The notes under the pieces were generated by a model. That model ran no database searches. It saw only the letters and a program-made list of their open reading frames with translations, and was not told the DNA's origin. 64,000 bases of DNA from positions 1,058,001-1,122,000 of the forward strand of contig NC_051069.1 in the NCBI RefSeq assembly GCF_004664715.2. Reading direction: 5' to 3'. This document shows, piece by piece, positions 47,705 to 58,749 of this stretch (positions are counted from its first letter, which is position 1; every line of letters begins with the position of its first letter). The translations under genes and the position numbers were made by a program. This stretch comes from Peromyscus leucopus (Eukaryota; Chordata; Mammalia; Rodentia; Cricetidae).

Positions 47705-47812
47705 GTCTCAAAGGAGGTGAACAGTACTCCTGAGGTTGACACCTGAGGTCCACCTCTGGCCTCTACATGCTCACCTACCAACATATGAACACACATATGT
47801 GCACACACGCAA
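47705..47812 (+). repeat. B4 3'-end fragment, sense
   Basis: ACTCCTGAGGTTGACACCTG then CCTCTGGCCTCTACATGC matches a B4 3' end. Confidence 0.55.
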
Positions 47813-48331
47813 TCCTCCCCATGTTTATTGACTGTCTAGTTATGCTGGGGATTGAGAATAATAGATACACTCCCTGCCTTAGTGGGGATTGCCGTGTTGG
47901 CAGATCACATATTTAAGAGGTGAGAAACCCTAGGCCCTCATCACTAGCCTGACTAATCCAATGGCCAGTGAATCCCTTGGGGCATCTTATAGAGTTTTAG
48001 GCTGGGTTACTTTCTGTGGCTTCTCATCCTTTTCCGGCCCAGGGAAAAAACAGCTGTAGCTAGAGCCTGAGGTAAATTCTGAGCTGTGAGTGCTCATGGG
48101 AAATCACTGATCACAGCCTCTGTGTGTGTGTGTTACTGTGTGCACCTGCTCTTCCTCTGAGCATTTTATGTGGGGTTTATGGAATGCCAATTTTGTGAGC
48201 TGACTCTGCTCCCTTCTGTGGTAGGAACTTTCTTTTCATCTCGACGCATGTAGGGCTTTAGTTTTCCAGGAGCTTTGCCTGGCATTGTTTTAGCCCCAAC
48301 ATATTCATAATAGGTCTGACATACACATATT

Positions 48332-48580
48332 ATTTTTAAAAGATTTGATTTATTATTTTTAAGGTGTATGTGTGTGTGTGTATGTGTGTGTGTGTGTGTG
48401 TGGTGTGTGTGTGTGTTCATGGGGATGCAGGTGCTCTTGGGATCAGAAGAGGGCATCAAATTCTCTAGAGCTGGAGTTACAGGTGGTTATGAACTTCCCA
48501 ACATGGGTAGGTACTGGTAATCAAACTAGAGTCCTCTGAAAGAGTAGTACTCTTAACCACTGAGCCATCTCTCCAGCCTC
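48332..48580 (-). repeat. B3 SINE, antisense, with (TG)n
   Basis: The TG run at 48367-48417 is followed by GGAGTTACAGGTGGTTATGA and a CTGAGCCATCTCTCCAGCC end. Confidence 0.85.
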
Positions 48581-48624
48581 AAACTTATTTTAGATATGTT
48601 TTTGTTTTCTACATCTATTTTACT

Positions 48625-48652
48625 CTGTGTGTGCGTGCGCGTGCGTGTGCGT

Positions 48653-48689
<37 letters not shown>

Positions 48690-48832
48690 ATGACACATGG
48701 AGAGAGGTCAGGGGACAAGTTGCAGGAGTCAGTCATTTCCTCCTACATTGTGGGTCCCTGGGACAGAACTTGGGGTCCCGCTTAGGTAGCACGCACCTCC
48801 CCCCACCAGCCAAGCCGTCTTGCTGGCCTCCA
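48625..48832 (-). repeat. (GTGCGT)n/(TG)n array plus antisense tRNA-derived SINE
   Basis: The array is at 48628-48689. GGGGACAAGTTGCAGGAGTC then CATTGTGGGTCCCTGGGACA is the reverse of the 885-993 family. Confidence 0.7.
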
Positions 48833-50120
48833 TATATCATTGAAAACCTGTTTTTTAAAGATGTAAAGCTGCACTCTAGAGCTTTGCAAAAGCTCTTCTA
48901 ACTGTGGAGAGTGTGAAACTTAAGCCAAAGGGGACTGAAATGTGGAACAAGCTACTTACTGGCCTTTGACTCGGCCTCAGCAGCCCTCCTCCCGTGGCCA
49001 GGCCTGCCTCGTCTACATCCTGTCCACTTCCTTCACCTGCATAAATAAATAGATACGTCATAAATATTTCAGTATGCTTCTCTCAAAGGTAGACAGTATG
49101 TTTTAGTATTACCACAGTAATGTTCGTCATGCTTGAAAGGGATCTTTTAAGAGAAAAGAAATGAACTTTAAACATTTGCAAACATACTATGTTGTTCTGT
49201 GTCGTCTAGCACTGGACCTCGAGCATGCTGGTACTTTCAAAACATGATGTCTTGGGACTTCTCAGGGTTTCATGTTGTGGCCGAGGCTCCAGGCTGCTGT
49301 GTGTCCCTTGCTCTAAGAGGGACAAAGGGCGTTTCCTTCAGCTGGACTCTATTTGCATGTTCGAGTCGATATTCCCAGAGCCTCTTCTGGCTTCTAAAGC
49401 TCCTGTTCATTCAGTAAATATTTGCTGAGAGTCCCAGTGTGTGGAAAGAAGACAGATGAGGCCTAGATGTCTTGGGACTGGTGGCTGCCAGGGGAGCAGG
49501 CCTCTGGTCCTGAGGACACCCACAGTTACGGGCATGGCTGTGGTCGTGGGGAGAATGGGCATGGGGAGCCTAACTTCTGAAGGGTTAAAGAAGTCACTCT
49601 GGAGGAAGAGACATCTCAGCTTAGCAGCGTGGCAGAGGGGAGGGGAGTTGGTAGAAGAATGAGGCAGGGGAGGGGAGGTGGGGAGCCCCTATCTCTGGCC
49701 TTATTCTTCCAAACGGTTCTGGCACTTGAGGGCTGGGCCCCTTTAAACTCCGGGATGCCACATAGCCATGCGAGGTCCAGTTCCCCGCTGATTCTTCCCT
49801 GGCTGGGGGCAGTGTGGGTGGAGGAGCTCACATTTGGAAAGACAGAGACAGGAACCTGAACGCTCACCCCAGATGAACCAGTAATGTTTACACAGTAGGG
49901 TTGTGAGGACTAATAAAAATCACTGTGCAGCGGACGCCTTCCTCTTTCTCTTTCATGGCGAGTGCCCCTTCCCTGTGTGGTCCCGCCTCTTCCCTAAGGA
50001 GCACCATGCCGCCCGCTTGCCCTGCTTCTCAGCAGAGCCCTGTGACCAGGCCCTTTTCTGGAGGGCTTTTATTTAGATGCCATTTTAATAATTTTTAGTT
50101 TCCTTTTGAAAGTGGAAATA

Positions 50121-50347
50121 AAGGGGGGCTGGGGAGATGGCTTAATGGTTAAGAACATTTTCTGCTCTTGCAGAGGGCCTGAGTTCAGTTCCCAGCATCC
50201 ATATTGGGTGGTTCACAACCTGCCTGCCATTCTAACTCCAGGAGATCTGACACCCTCTTTTAGGTTCTGTGGACACCCATGCTCACATGGACATGTACCC
50301 CTACATAGTTACACACATATACAGATAACTAAAAAATAGTCTTTAAA
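50121..50347 (+). repeat. B2 SINE, sense
   Basis: GGGCTGGGGAGATGGCTTAA, CCTGAGTTCAGTTCCCAGCA and an A/T-rich 3' end identify it. Confidence 0.9.
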
Positions 50348-50354
50348 ACCAATA

Positions 50355-50650
50355 CTTTATTAACCTGTTTGAGAATTTCATACAATGTATTTGTATCTTA
50401 TTCACCTCTCCCCCACCTCCTCCCTTGCCCACCCCCACTTCACCGTCTACCCAACTTCATGGCCTCCTTTATTAAAGACAACAATCCAGGCCAGTTTGTG
50501 CTGTCCAAATATTCCTGGGTGTGGGGCTGTCCCCTGGAGTGTGGTCCACCTACCAGGGGTCACACCCTTAAAGAAAACGACTCTCAGCGGTTGTTATCAA
50601 ATGCCAATAGCTCCTAAGGGTGGGACTTTGTGTCCACCCCCAAAATAAAT
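50355..50650 (-). mobile_element. Rodent L1 3' end, antisense
   Basis: GAGAATTTCATACAATGTAT, CCTACCAGGGGTCACACCCT and AATAGCTCCTAAGGGTGGGA are rodent L1 3'-UTR text in reverse. No ORF2 part remains. Confidence 0.75.
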
Positions 50651-50776
50651 CTTTTTTTTTTTAAGTTTACATAACAATGATTCAGCAACATCAATAGGCC
50701 ATTAAAGGACACAGAGGAAAAGATGGCCTCCTGTTCCCACGGAGCAGATTGTCACCAAAGGTTTGGATCGTATCTT

Positions 50777-50973
50777 TTTAGAAATTTTCTTTCTTTTCCA
50801 TTTTTTTTGTTTGTTTGTTTTGTTTTTTGTTTTTTGAGACAGGGTTTCTCTGTGTAGCCCTGGCTGTCCTAGACCAGGCTGGCCTCGAACTCACAGAGAT
50901 CCGACTGCCTCTGCCTCCTGAGTGCTGGCATTAAAGGTATGCGCCGCCACCACCCAGCATAGAAATTTTCCAC
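50777..50973 (-). repeat. B1 SINE, antisense
   Basis: The body reads TTTTTTGAGACAGGGTTTCT to GCCGCCACCACCCAGC. TAGAAATTTTC flanks it on both sides. Confidence 0.92.
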
Positions 50974-51069
50974 ACACATTCTTAAAATAAAAGCAGGAAT
51001 GTAAGAACTATTCTTTTTCACTTGGTGTGTCTTAGGTATCTTCCAGTGCACACACTTCCTTTTCTCTGT

Positions 51070-51190
51070 GGAGACAGAGGCTCACTCTGTAGCCCAAACA
51101 GGCCTGAACTCACTATGCCACCCCAGTTCGTCTCAAACTCAGGGCAGTCTCCCTGCCTCCGACTGCTCAGTGCTGAGACTGTTCGCATCT
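51070..51190 (-). repeat. Old B1-type SINE, antisense
   Basis: GGAGACAGAGGCTCACTCTG and CTGCCTCCGACTGCTCAGTG are weak but ordered B1 landmarks in reverse. Confidence 0.5.
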
Positions 51191-51393
51191 CCCAGGTGGT
51201 GGCGTTCTCTGGGTCTGGCCACCAGTCACCTGGACACTCTGCTGTGCTCTGTGTCTCCTCAGAGACCTGTGTTGTCCGCAGCCAGTTTTTCAGGAACTGG
51301 GTAGGGCCCAGGGCCGGAAGAACAGCTTCTGTTTCCTGGTCTGTGGGGAGTTTCATGGGAGCTTTTCCTTTTCCTAATTACCAGTCAAGCAAA

Positions 51394-51465
51394 TTGGGGG
51401 TATGTGAATGCCAGTGTGTCCCTCCACCATTGGGGAGATCTGAACGCCAGTGTGTCCCTCCACCA
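51394..51465 (+). repeat. 36-bp imperfect tandem duplication
   Basis: Both units (51394-51429 and 51430-51465) end GCCAGTGTGTCCCTCCACCA; the differences lie in their first half. Confidence 0.8.
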
Positions 51466-51989
51466 TGAACCACTTAGCAGCCCAGTCATTGAAACTGACG
51501 AACAGATTTCAAGGGTAGCAGCAGCACCCATGGGGTCTGGGTGCCTGGGGCCCAGATTCAAGCTGTTACCAGAAGCCAAACACAAGTGTCCCAGATCCTC
51601 ACATAACACCTCTTCCCACTTTGTACAGAATAGTAAAAAGCATTGGGTGTGTTCCCTCCCTTCTTTAAAAGTCCTTGTGGTAAAAGTACTCACAAATAAT
51701 GCAGGGAACGAAGAAAAATAAATAAGTGAATAAAAAAGAAAGCTGCTCTTTTGTTCTCTAGCATCTCCAATGTGTTTCACTGTTCCCACCTCAGAAGTGG
51801 TTAGCAATTTGTCATGAATCTTTCTGGGTTTTATTTATTTATTTTTTTTTGACTTTACAAACTTGGAATGTTTTCGGTCGTCTTTATTTTGTGACAGTAA
51901 ATAATTTAAAACGCAAATTACAGTTTTGCATTTTAAACAATTTTCTGGGAAAAGTCTACAAAAAGGTAATTGAAAAAGTTGGTTCAGAG

Positions 51990-52135
51990 TCCAGTGTGGT
52001 GACACACGCCTTTAGTCCCAGCATTTGGGAAGCAGAAGCAGGTGGATCTCTGTGAGTTCAGCCTGGTCTGCAGAGTGAGTTCCAGGACAGCCAAGACTAT
52101 GGAGTGAGACCCTGTCTCAGAAACAAAAAAAGAGA
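51990..52135 (+). repeat. B1 SINE, sense
   Basis: CAGTGTGGTGACACACGCCT and GAGTGAGACCCTGTCTCAGA mark the copy. Confidence 0.85.
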
Positions 52136-52251
52136 GAAAAGTTGGTGTTGGAGGGGACTTGCCTGTACAGTTCTGTGGTGTAGACTAAATACTGGGTCAG
52201 CTCCGGGGAGAGCTGTGAGGAAGCCTCTTATCTGTGAAGTCTCAGCCTGGG

Positions 52252-52292
<41 letters not shown>

Positions 52293-52341
52293 ACTTCTTT
52301 AAAAAATATTGTTACTTTTTTTTTATTCTTTGAGTCCCCCT

Positions 52342-52345
<4 letters not shown>

Positions 52346-52389
<44 letters not shown>

Positions 52390-52548
52390 ATGCCCACAGC
52401 TAGTGATCCACAGTGCCCACGTGGAGGTCAGAAAACAACTTGTAGGAGTTAGTTCTCACCTTCCACCATGTAGATCCGGAGGATCAAACTCAGGTCATTG
52501 AGCTTGGTGGCAAGGACTTTTACTGGTTGCACCATTTCATCAGCCCTT
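52346..52548 (-). repeat. (TG)n array plus antisense tRNA-derived SINE
   Basis: The TG run is 52346-52388. ACAACTTGTAGGAGTTAGTT and GATCAAACTCAGGTCATTGA follow. A short CT run lies just before, at 52259-52288. Confidence 0.75.
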
Positions 52549-52669
52549 GTCCCTTTTCTGTCTCTGTCTCTCTCTCTCATTTTTCTTTCTTTGTCTTGGT
52601 CCCTTCATGTTTGAGGAGGTCTCTACTCCATCTCCCCACATCTAACAAACCCTCAGCATGAGGAACAGC

Positions 52670-52820
52670 CGTGCTTAAGACCAGACAGGATTAGTTTAAA
52701 TGTGAATGTGCGGTCACACGCAAGCCATTTAGTCCCTTTGAACTCCAATGCCCTCAGCTATGAAGCAGAAGGAAAAGGCTGTGTTGGTGAGTGGTTGTGA
52801 ACATTAAACATTGGAAGGAA
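52670..52820 (+). repeat. MIR SINE, sense, diverged
   Basis: GGTCACACGCAAGCCATTTA then CAATGCCCTCAGCTATGAAG follow the MIR core order. Confidence 0.5.
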
Positions 52821-53571
52821 TTTTCTTGGTGGTCAAAAACACTTTTTTTTTTTTAACCTTTTCCTGCTTCCTGAAGCCTTCATCCTACAAAGCTATGTGA
52901 GATTTGGACATGGTCCTTTTGAATTACAGCTTACTGATGATTCAAGCTTTAAGTGCTGGATTAAAGACCAGCTAAGCAGAGTGAGAGATTCTTCAGGGCT
53001 AGAGTCACACCACCTCTGCTTGGCTTTCCAGAAGTATTTCATAAATGGACACAACAGGTTGTGTCCAGCCCCACCTCTTTCCCTCAGAGACTGGGTGCAG
53101 GGTCAGCCCTGCCCTCATCGGATAGTTTCGCTCCCCGATGACGGTCAACCTCAGCTTCCCGCATTTCAGGCCATGTGGTTGGTGAGGGAGTTAAAGTCAT
53201 CAGAGGAACTGGTATAAGACAGAAACCAGTGTCACCTCAGTGCAAGGTTTTCATGACATAATTCCTCTGGCATCCTTGGGAGGATTAGAAACGGATATCC
53301 CCTTGGGAAAAAAGAGGTATGAAGGTTCTTACCAACGAGGATGGTGGACCAGGACTTGATAGAAGTGAGCAACTGATGCTTTCTCCAGGATGCAGGCAGC
53401 CCCAGCCCATGCCAGGTAGTCAGCAGACGCCACGCTGGCATTCTGCCCCTTACTTCTGCTGTCCAGGCACCCAGGGCTGGTTACAATCTGCTTAATCATA
53501 CACGGGTGGCCATTATTATCACTGTGTTCGTGAGACGTATGTTCTTTTTCTCACTTCCTGCCTTCTCTTAG

Positions 53572-53727
53572 CCTCCAGAACTAAGCAATGGAGAGTCCAC
53601 CAGGAAGCTTCCTCAGGGTGTTGTCTATGGTGTGGTGCGAAGATCAGATCCCAACCAGCAGAAGGAAATGGTTGTGTATGGCTGGTCCACCAATCAGCTG
53701 AAAGAAGAGATGAACTACATCAAAGAC
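53572..53727 (+). CDS. MYZAP: MYZAP coding exon 3 (residues 55-106)
   Basis: The 156-base exon encodes 52 residues. It begins PPELSNGESTRKLPQG, contains the conserved block GVVYGVVRRSDPNQQKEM, and ends LKEEMNYIKD. The acceptor is TTCTCTTAG after a long pyrimidine tract. The donor is GAC|GTGAGC, which has C instead of G at the last exon base and is therefore weaker than the others. The exon lies 16.3 kb after exon 2. The head region turns into helical, charged sequence near the end of this exon. The reading frame stays open for 103 codons past the donor, so intron retention would extend the protein before a stop at 54037. Confidence 0.95.
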
Positions 53728-54118
53728 GTGAGCTACTGGGGATATTTTGTTTTTCTGTCCTTTGAAGCAGATAGGAGGGTGGGGTCGGAAGCGTGGATGG
53801 GAATGTTAAGTAGGCATTTTGAAAGTCTTATTTGGGAGGGAAATGTTTCTCCATTTCTTTGTGATGATGCTGAAGGCATAAGTATAATTCTTCAACAAGC
53901 TTCTCTTGGGTGGCTGTTCCTTACAGGCAGAGGGGTCATGAGACCCAGGGCCCCTGCTGGGTGTGGTGTGGAGGCTCTTGGGTGGTTTTGCATTAAGATA
54001 CCAGACACACATAATGTATATGTTTGGGCAACTGTATAAATGCGGGTGTTACTGGCTACTCATAAGAGAACCGCCAACTCAGAAAGAAGTGTGTCTCCCT
54101 GGAGATGAGTCTGGAGGT

Positions 54119-54146
54119 GGGGGTGGGGGTGGGGTTCTGGGCAGGG
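54119..54146 (+). other. G-quadruplex motif in the pre-mRNA sense strand
   Basis: G-runs of 5, 5, 4, 3 and 3 are separated by T, T, TTCT and CA. This satisfies the usual four-run rule with short loops. It lies 391 bases after the exon 3 donor. Confidence 0.75.
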
Positions 54147-55034
54147 TACAACTGGGCTCTGGGTCCGGTTTTCTGTATCTCTTTGGACTTTTTCTTTCTT
54201 CAGTCTCATGATTGGGTCTCTTCTGTACACATGACAGCGTTTGGAGGAAGAAAATAGGACACTCACTTCTGGAAAGTTTTTGAAGTTGCCCTGCCCCCAT
54301 TAGGCTGCCCCTTCCAAGGCATCTTGGCCAGGGATGGTCACATAGCCCAGCCCATCCTAATCACTGACAGGGAATGTAGGCAGACCTGGCAGGTTCACAA
54401 GTTCACACCAATGATTTGGGTTGAGATAGATGTTGACAAGTCAGCTACAATAGACAGTGAATCAATGCAATTTCTTTGTATTTAACGTATCGCCTGGTAT
54501 CCTTTAAGTTGAGAAAGTTTGGGAGAAGTATATGAAGAAGAAAACAATTGGCCATCATTCTACCATTCAACCTGTTTTGTGGTTAACCTTGTGGGTCATT
54601 TCCTTCAAATACTTTGATGGCTGTCTGTCGGTTTCTTTTTGTGCTACTCGGTGTCCCTTCCATCCACATGAGTCTGATTGATGCTGCTAAGCTCAAACCA
54701 GACTAGTGAGATAAGAGAAGAAATGAACCACTCTGATGCCCATGGCCTCCAAACACAGCCCCACAGCTCAGTGCTGGAGGAGGCAAAGGTCCGCACTGGG
54801 CCGGAGAAGTCCCCCGGCCTGGGAGCTCATTGCTTCTGCTTCCATATCAGACCCAGGTTCCCTTAGTGTGGCCTTTTGTTCCTCTCTAGGGCTCAGTTTA
54901 CTCATCTCTAGGTGGGCTCTCTTCCCTGAGGTCAAAACCTCCAGCTTTGTGAGCCTCATTTGATTTGGGACAGATGATGTGCAAAGTCATGTTGTCTAAG
55001 CTGCTGTCTGAGTTTGTTTGTTTTAAATAACAAG

Positions 55035-55700
55035 TCCGTGGCTTGGAGATGGTGCAGTCCATAAAGTGCCTACTGCACAAGCCTGGGGACCTGAGAGTTC
55101 AGATCCCCAGTATCCACGTAAAGAATGTGTGGTTGCTGGCATCTGTAACTCCAGCACTGGTGGGGTAGACACAGGATGATCCCTGTAGCTCCCTGGCCAG
55201 ACATTGTAGCTGAATAGATGTGCTCCAAGTTCAGTGAGAGGCCCTACTTCAAAAAATAAGGTGGCAAGTGTAGCTAAAGTTTTCTCTGGTCCATGGACAC
55301 TGCAGCCACATATAAAATAATCACTCAGAAGCTTATATTAATTAAAACCACTTGCCATTAGCTCAGGCCTACCATTGTCTAGCTCTTACACTTAAACTCA
55401 GCCCATTTCTGTTCATCTATATGTCGCCACGTGTTCCGTGGCTTTACCTGCTGACTTTACATGCTGCTCCCTGAACGGCAGGCTGGCGTCTCCTCCCCTC
55501 AGCCTTCCACTTCCCAGACTTCTCCTCTCTCTTTGTCCCGCCTATACTTCCTGCCTGGCTACTGGCCAATCAGCTTTTAATTTATCAACCAATCAGAGGA
55601 ACACATTCACAGCATACAGAACATCCCACAACAGGAGAATGATCAAGGAAGATACCTAATGTTAAGTTCTGGCTTCCAGACATGTGCACACATATGTATA
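55035..55700 (+). repeat. B4 SINE, sense, split by a solo LTR
   Basis: The head and middle (GGGGACCTGAGAGTTCAGAT, CTGTAACTCCAGCACTGGTG) run to 55268. The 3' part resumes at 55634 with ATGATCAAGGAAGATACC and GGCTTCCAGACATGTGC. Confidence 0.75.
55269..55633 (-). mobile_element. Antisense solo LTR inside B4
   Basis: In reverse it starts TGTTGTGGGATGTTCTGTAT and ends AACTTTAGCTACA. It has CCAAT-type boxes near its 5' end and no viral coding part. The flanks GGCAAG and GGAGAA are a poor match, so the duplication is decayed. Its reverse U5 end resembles that of the LTR at 61221-61628, so they are related. Confidence 0.75.
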
Positions 55701-55753
55701 CACACCCATATATATACATATACCACACACATACTCACATGTGAATGTGCACA

Positions 55754-55757
<4 letters not shown>

Positions 55758-55802
<45 letters not shown>
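55758..55802 (+). repeat. (CA)n microsatellite
   Basis: A pure CA run following the B4 tail. Confidence 0.95.
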
Positions 55803-55805
<3 letters not shown>

Positions 55806-55879
55806 GTATTATAACCACCAGTCGGTTATCTGACCTCTCAAAGATAGTTTTCTAATCATGCAGAATGTTGGATCTCAGA

Positions 55880-55883
55880 TATG

Positions 55884-55932
<49 letters not shown>

Positions 55933-56123
55933 ATACACAATTTATTTTTTTTTTTAATGTTCAGTGGTGTTTTGCCTGCATTTATATCTATGTGAAAGTG
56001 TCAGAAGTCCTGGAACTGGTGTTACAGACAAATGTGAGCTGCCATGTGGGTGCTGGGAATAGAACCCGGGGCCTCTGGAAGAGCAGTCAGTGCTCTTAAC
56101 TGCTGAGCCATCTCTCCAGCACC
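55880..56123 (-). repeat. (TG)n array and antisense B3
   Basis: The TG run (55880-55930) precedes GTGAGCTGCCATGTGGGTGC and TGCTGAGCCATCTCTCCAGC. Confidence 0.85.
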
Positions 56124-56684
56124 CCAGATTGTTTTTTTAACAATGCAGACTTTCTCAAGGAACTATTTAGACCTTCTTCATTTATATGCTCTGCACAGCT
56201 TGGGATTGCTTTAGAGGTAAGCCTTCTAAGTAGAGCTGAGACTCCTAAGTTTCCCAAGACAAATACAGCAGGTCCAGGCTGCTAATCCTTGCTATAAATG
56301 ACATGTGCTGAAATCACAGAACTGGTTCTGACCCAAAATTCCCACCCTCCACCGCGATCTGCAATCCAAAGTTAATTTCTAGGTTCCACCTTCAATGGCT
56401 GGTTTTAGATCCATCCCAGCCTTCACATTCCTCAGTGTGTTTATGCATTTGTTGCCCTTGCTCCCTGATGGGAGACGCCCTGGCCTTATTGGCCTCCTAC
56501 ACCCTTCAGTGAGAGCAACACCCAGCTCAAGATTCTGCCCATTCACCTCTGGTGACAGCACTGGAGCCAGCTGGGGTGATAAAGAGTTATTCGCACCTAG
56601 AATGAAGGCTCATGCTCTGAGCCTCTTCTTCCCGGTTGTTTGTGGTCAATGGCAAGAAAGTAGGCTATTAGAACTCATCTGCGG

Positions 56685-56831
56685 AGGGGCTGGAGGGGTG
56701 GCTTAGGGGTTCCGAGTTCCTACTGCTGAGGACCCAATTTTGATTCCCAGCACTCACCCATGTCAGGCAGCTCACAGGTGTCTGTAACTCCAGTTCTAAG
56801 AGAGATACACCTTCTTCTGGCTTCTCCTGAC

Positions 56832-56879
<48 letters not shown>

Positions 56880-56905
56880 AAAAATAAAATAAATCTTAAA
56901 AACAA
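56685..56905 (+). repeat. B2 SINE, sense, with (CA)n
   Basis: GGGGCTGGAGGGGTGGCTTA starts it; the CA run is 56831-56878 and the 3' end reads AAAATAAATCTT. Confidence 0.85.
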
Positions 56906-57844
56906 AAACAAAAAACACCTCATCTGGGGAATACTTGAGGTCTCGACTCCTCTCTTCTAACCCCCTACCAATATCCATTCTAAAATAAAACGTATCTCAC
57001 TGGTAAGAGTTCTTGCCCAGGATGCTTGAGGCCCTGAGTTCAAATCCCAAGTGCAAGAAAGAGGAAACAAACCCTCCAAAGCACAGCAAGGAGTTTCTTC
57101 CACAAACAGACCCTCAGTATCAAGTCTTCCATCCAGCACTGCTCCAAACATTTGCATTTAAACCCAGCTGCTTCCCTTCAGTCCTTTGTAAACCAGACAG
57201 CCTGGAGCTCGCCTGGAGGAAGCTGCCTCCAGACTTCTCCATCTGTTAAAGGACTCCCGAGAAGTTTACCAAACATCCGAGGACGCCAGAAGATGGGGAA
57301 ACGGGGTTCTGTATGAGCTTCCCACTTAACGCCCCAGTCCAGACCTGCACAGTGTTTGCTTGAGTGAGGAGCTGGGGGCCACTTTCCTCTTGGTTACACC
57401 CCGGGTGCGTGTGCATTCTGTTGGTAATTACTGAGAAACTGACATCTGAATTTATGGCCCCTTCAGGCCTCTCATTTTCCCACCTTGCATTCTAGACATT
57501 TAATTGCTTTTTGGCCTTTGGAGCAGAGAGAGAGAGAGAGAATTAGAGATTGCTGCCTGCTCTGGAGTGTTTTTAGCCTCGTAACCATGTGCTTACAGTT
57601 GATTAGTTAAAAACTTCCTGCTTGTAAAAACATGTGATTGGAAGGGGTAAACTCTGTTCTAACGGTGTTGGATGGTGATGGTGAGTTTTAACAAAACGGT
57701 TGTGCTTCCGTTTGTTGCTTGGGTAACTTAATGTTTACTAGTCCTTATCCTCCTTGACAATACACATTATCGTTTGGATCATTTCCATTGTTTCTAACTA
57801 GATGTTAGAAGTGATCTTGTCACTTAATTTGCTACATGTCTTAG

Positions 57845-58028
57845 TCTTAAGTTTTGTTTGTTTGTTTGTTTTTTGAGACAGGGTTTCTCTGTGTAGTTTT
57901 GGAGCCTATCCTGGAACTCACTCTGTAGACCAGGCTGGCCTCAAACTCACAGAGAGCTGCCTGGCTCTGCCTCCCGAGTGCTGGGATTAAAGGTGTGTGC
58001 CACCACCGCCTGGCCTTTCTTAAGTTTT
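57845..58028 (-). repeat. B1 SINE, antisense, about 110 bp before exon 4
   Basis: TCTTAAGTTTT at 57845-57855 and 58018-58028 is the target duplication. The body carries TTTGGAGCCTATCCTGGAAC, marking the 'caggctccaaa' B1 subfamily, the same as the sense copy at 58767. Confidence 0.95.
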
Positions 58029-58125
58029 TTTTTTTTTTTTGATCTTTCTCTTAGTAATAAAGTTTCCAGTGTCTTTCATGAAACTGTTGTAACTTGATAT
58101 CTAAGTAGCGTTCTTGTGGCTGCAG

Positions 58126-58218
58126 GTGAGGGCCACTTTGGAGAAGGTGAGGAAGCGGATGTATGGAGACTATGATGAGATGAGGCAGAAGATTCGCCAG
58201 CTCACCCAGGACCTGTCG
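58126..58218 (+). CDS. MYZAP: MYZAP coding exon 4 (residues 107-137, start of coiled coil)
   Basis: The 93-base exon encodes 31 residues, VRATLEKVRKRMYGDYDEMR followed by QKIRQLTQDLS. These are charged heptads that begin the myozap coiled-coil region used for dimer formation and partner binding. The acceptor is GGCTGCAG and the donor is TCG|GTAAGC. The exon's first bases, GTGAGG, themselves look like a donor, so joining to exon 3 re-creates a 5' splice site at the junction. An antisense B1 ends about 110 bases upstream and a sense B1 starts about 550 bases downstream. Both splice phases are 0, so skipping would remove 31 residues in frame. Confidence 0.95.
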
Positions 58219-58539
58219 GTAAGCCCACCAGTCCGTAAGTCCATGCCTCGGCACTGTAGCCGTGAAAGGATGGCAGGGTTTGGGACTCGTGCTCAGTGGC
58301 CTGGGGATGTTTAAAAAGCTCAGGCTTCTTATAAACCGAGTCAGACTTGAAATGGACTGACAGGACATTTTCTTGAGTCATAGATTGAACTTTATTATTC
58401 AAAGGAGAAATGTCTAATAATTTCCTTTAGAGTTGAATTACAAGGGCAGTACATGCTCCTAACTGCTGGGAGATGGCTCAGCCATCTACTCCTACCCAGA
58501 TCGGTTCTAGTTAATGACCTACTTTAAAAAAAGATATAT

Positions 58540-58735
58540 TTTACTTTTTTGAAAGATGAAGTCTTGTGTAGTCCAGGGCGGCCTCAGCTTTGCATAAACT
58601 TGAACTCCTCATTCTGTTTACACTTATGCAGTGAAGGGATTCTAGGTGTGCACTGATTTACAGGGCAATGAGGATCAAACCCCAGGCCTTGTGCATTCTA
58701 CCAACTTGGGATTACCAAGCCACAGTCTCAGTCCT
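58540..58735 (-). repeat. Old B1-ID type SINE, antisense
   Basis: GAAGTCTTGTGTAGTCCAGG and AATGAGGATCAAACCCCAGG are B1 and ID landmarks in reverse. Confidence 0.55.
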
Positions 58736-58749
58736 CCAATTCCATTTGT

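Larger units (their letters stand above)
37285..53571 (+). other. MYZAP: MYZAP intron 2 (16.3 kb)
   Basis: The intron runs from GTGAGC to TTCTCTTAG. It is rich in SINEs (nested B4/B3/B1 at 38.4-39.1 kb; B1, B2, B3, B4 and tRNA-derived copies through 52.5 kb). It also has an antisense rodent L1 3' end at 50.35 kb and CA/GA/CT arrays. 41066-41855, 42625-43560, 44050-45015, 46835-47490, 48835-50120 and 52820-53571 look single-copy, and nothing coding is seen there. Confidence 0.85.
53728..58125 (+). other. MYZAP: MYZAP intron 3 (4.4 kb)
   Basis: The intron runs from GTGAGC to GGCTGCAG. It contains a G-rich quadruplex-type motif at 54119-54146, a B4 split by an antisense solo LTR (55.0-55.7 kb), CA and TG arrays, one B3, one B2 and an antisense B1 just before exon 4. 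The A+T-rich block at 57400-57800 has no repeat I recognise. Confidence 0.85.
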
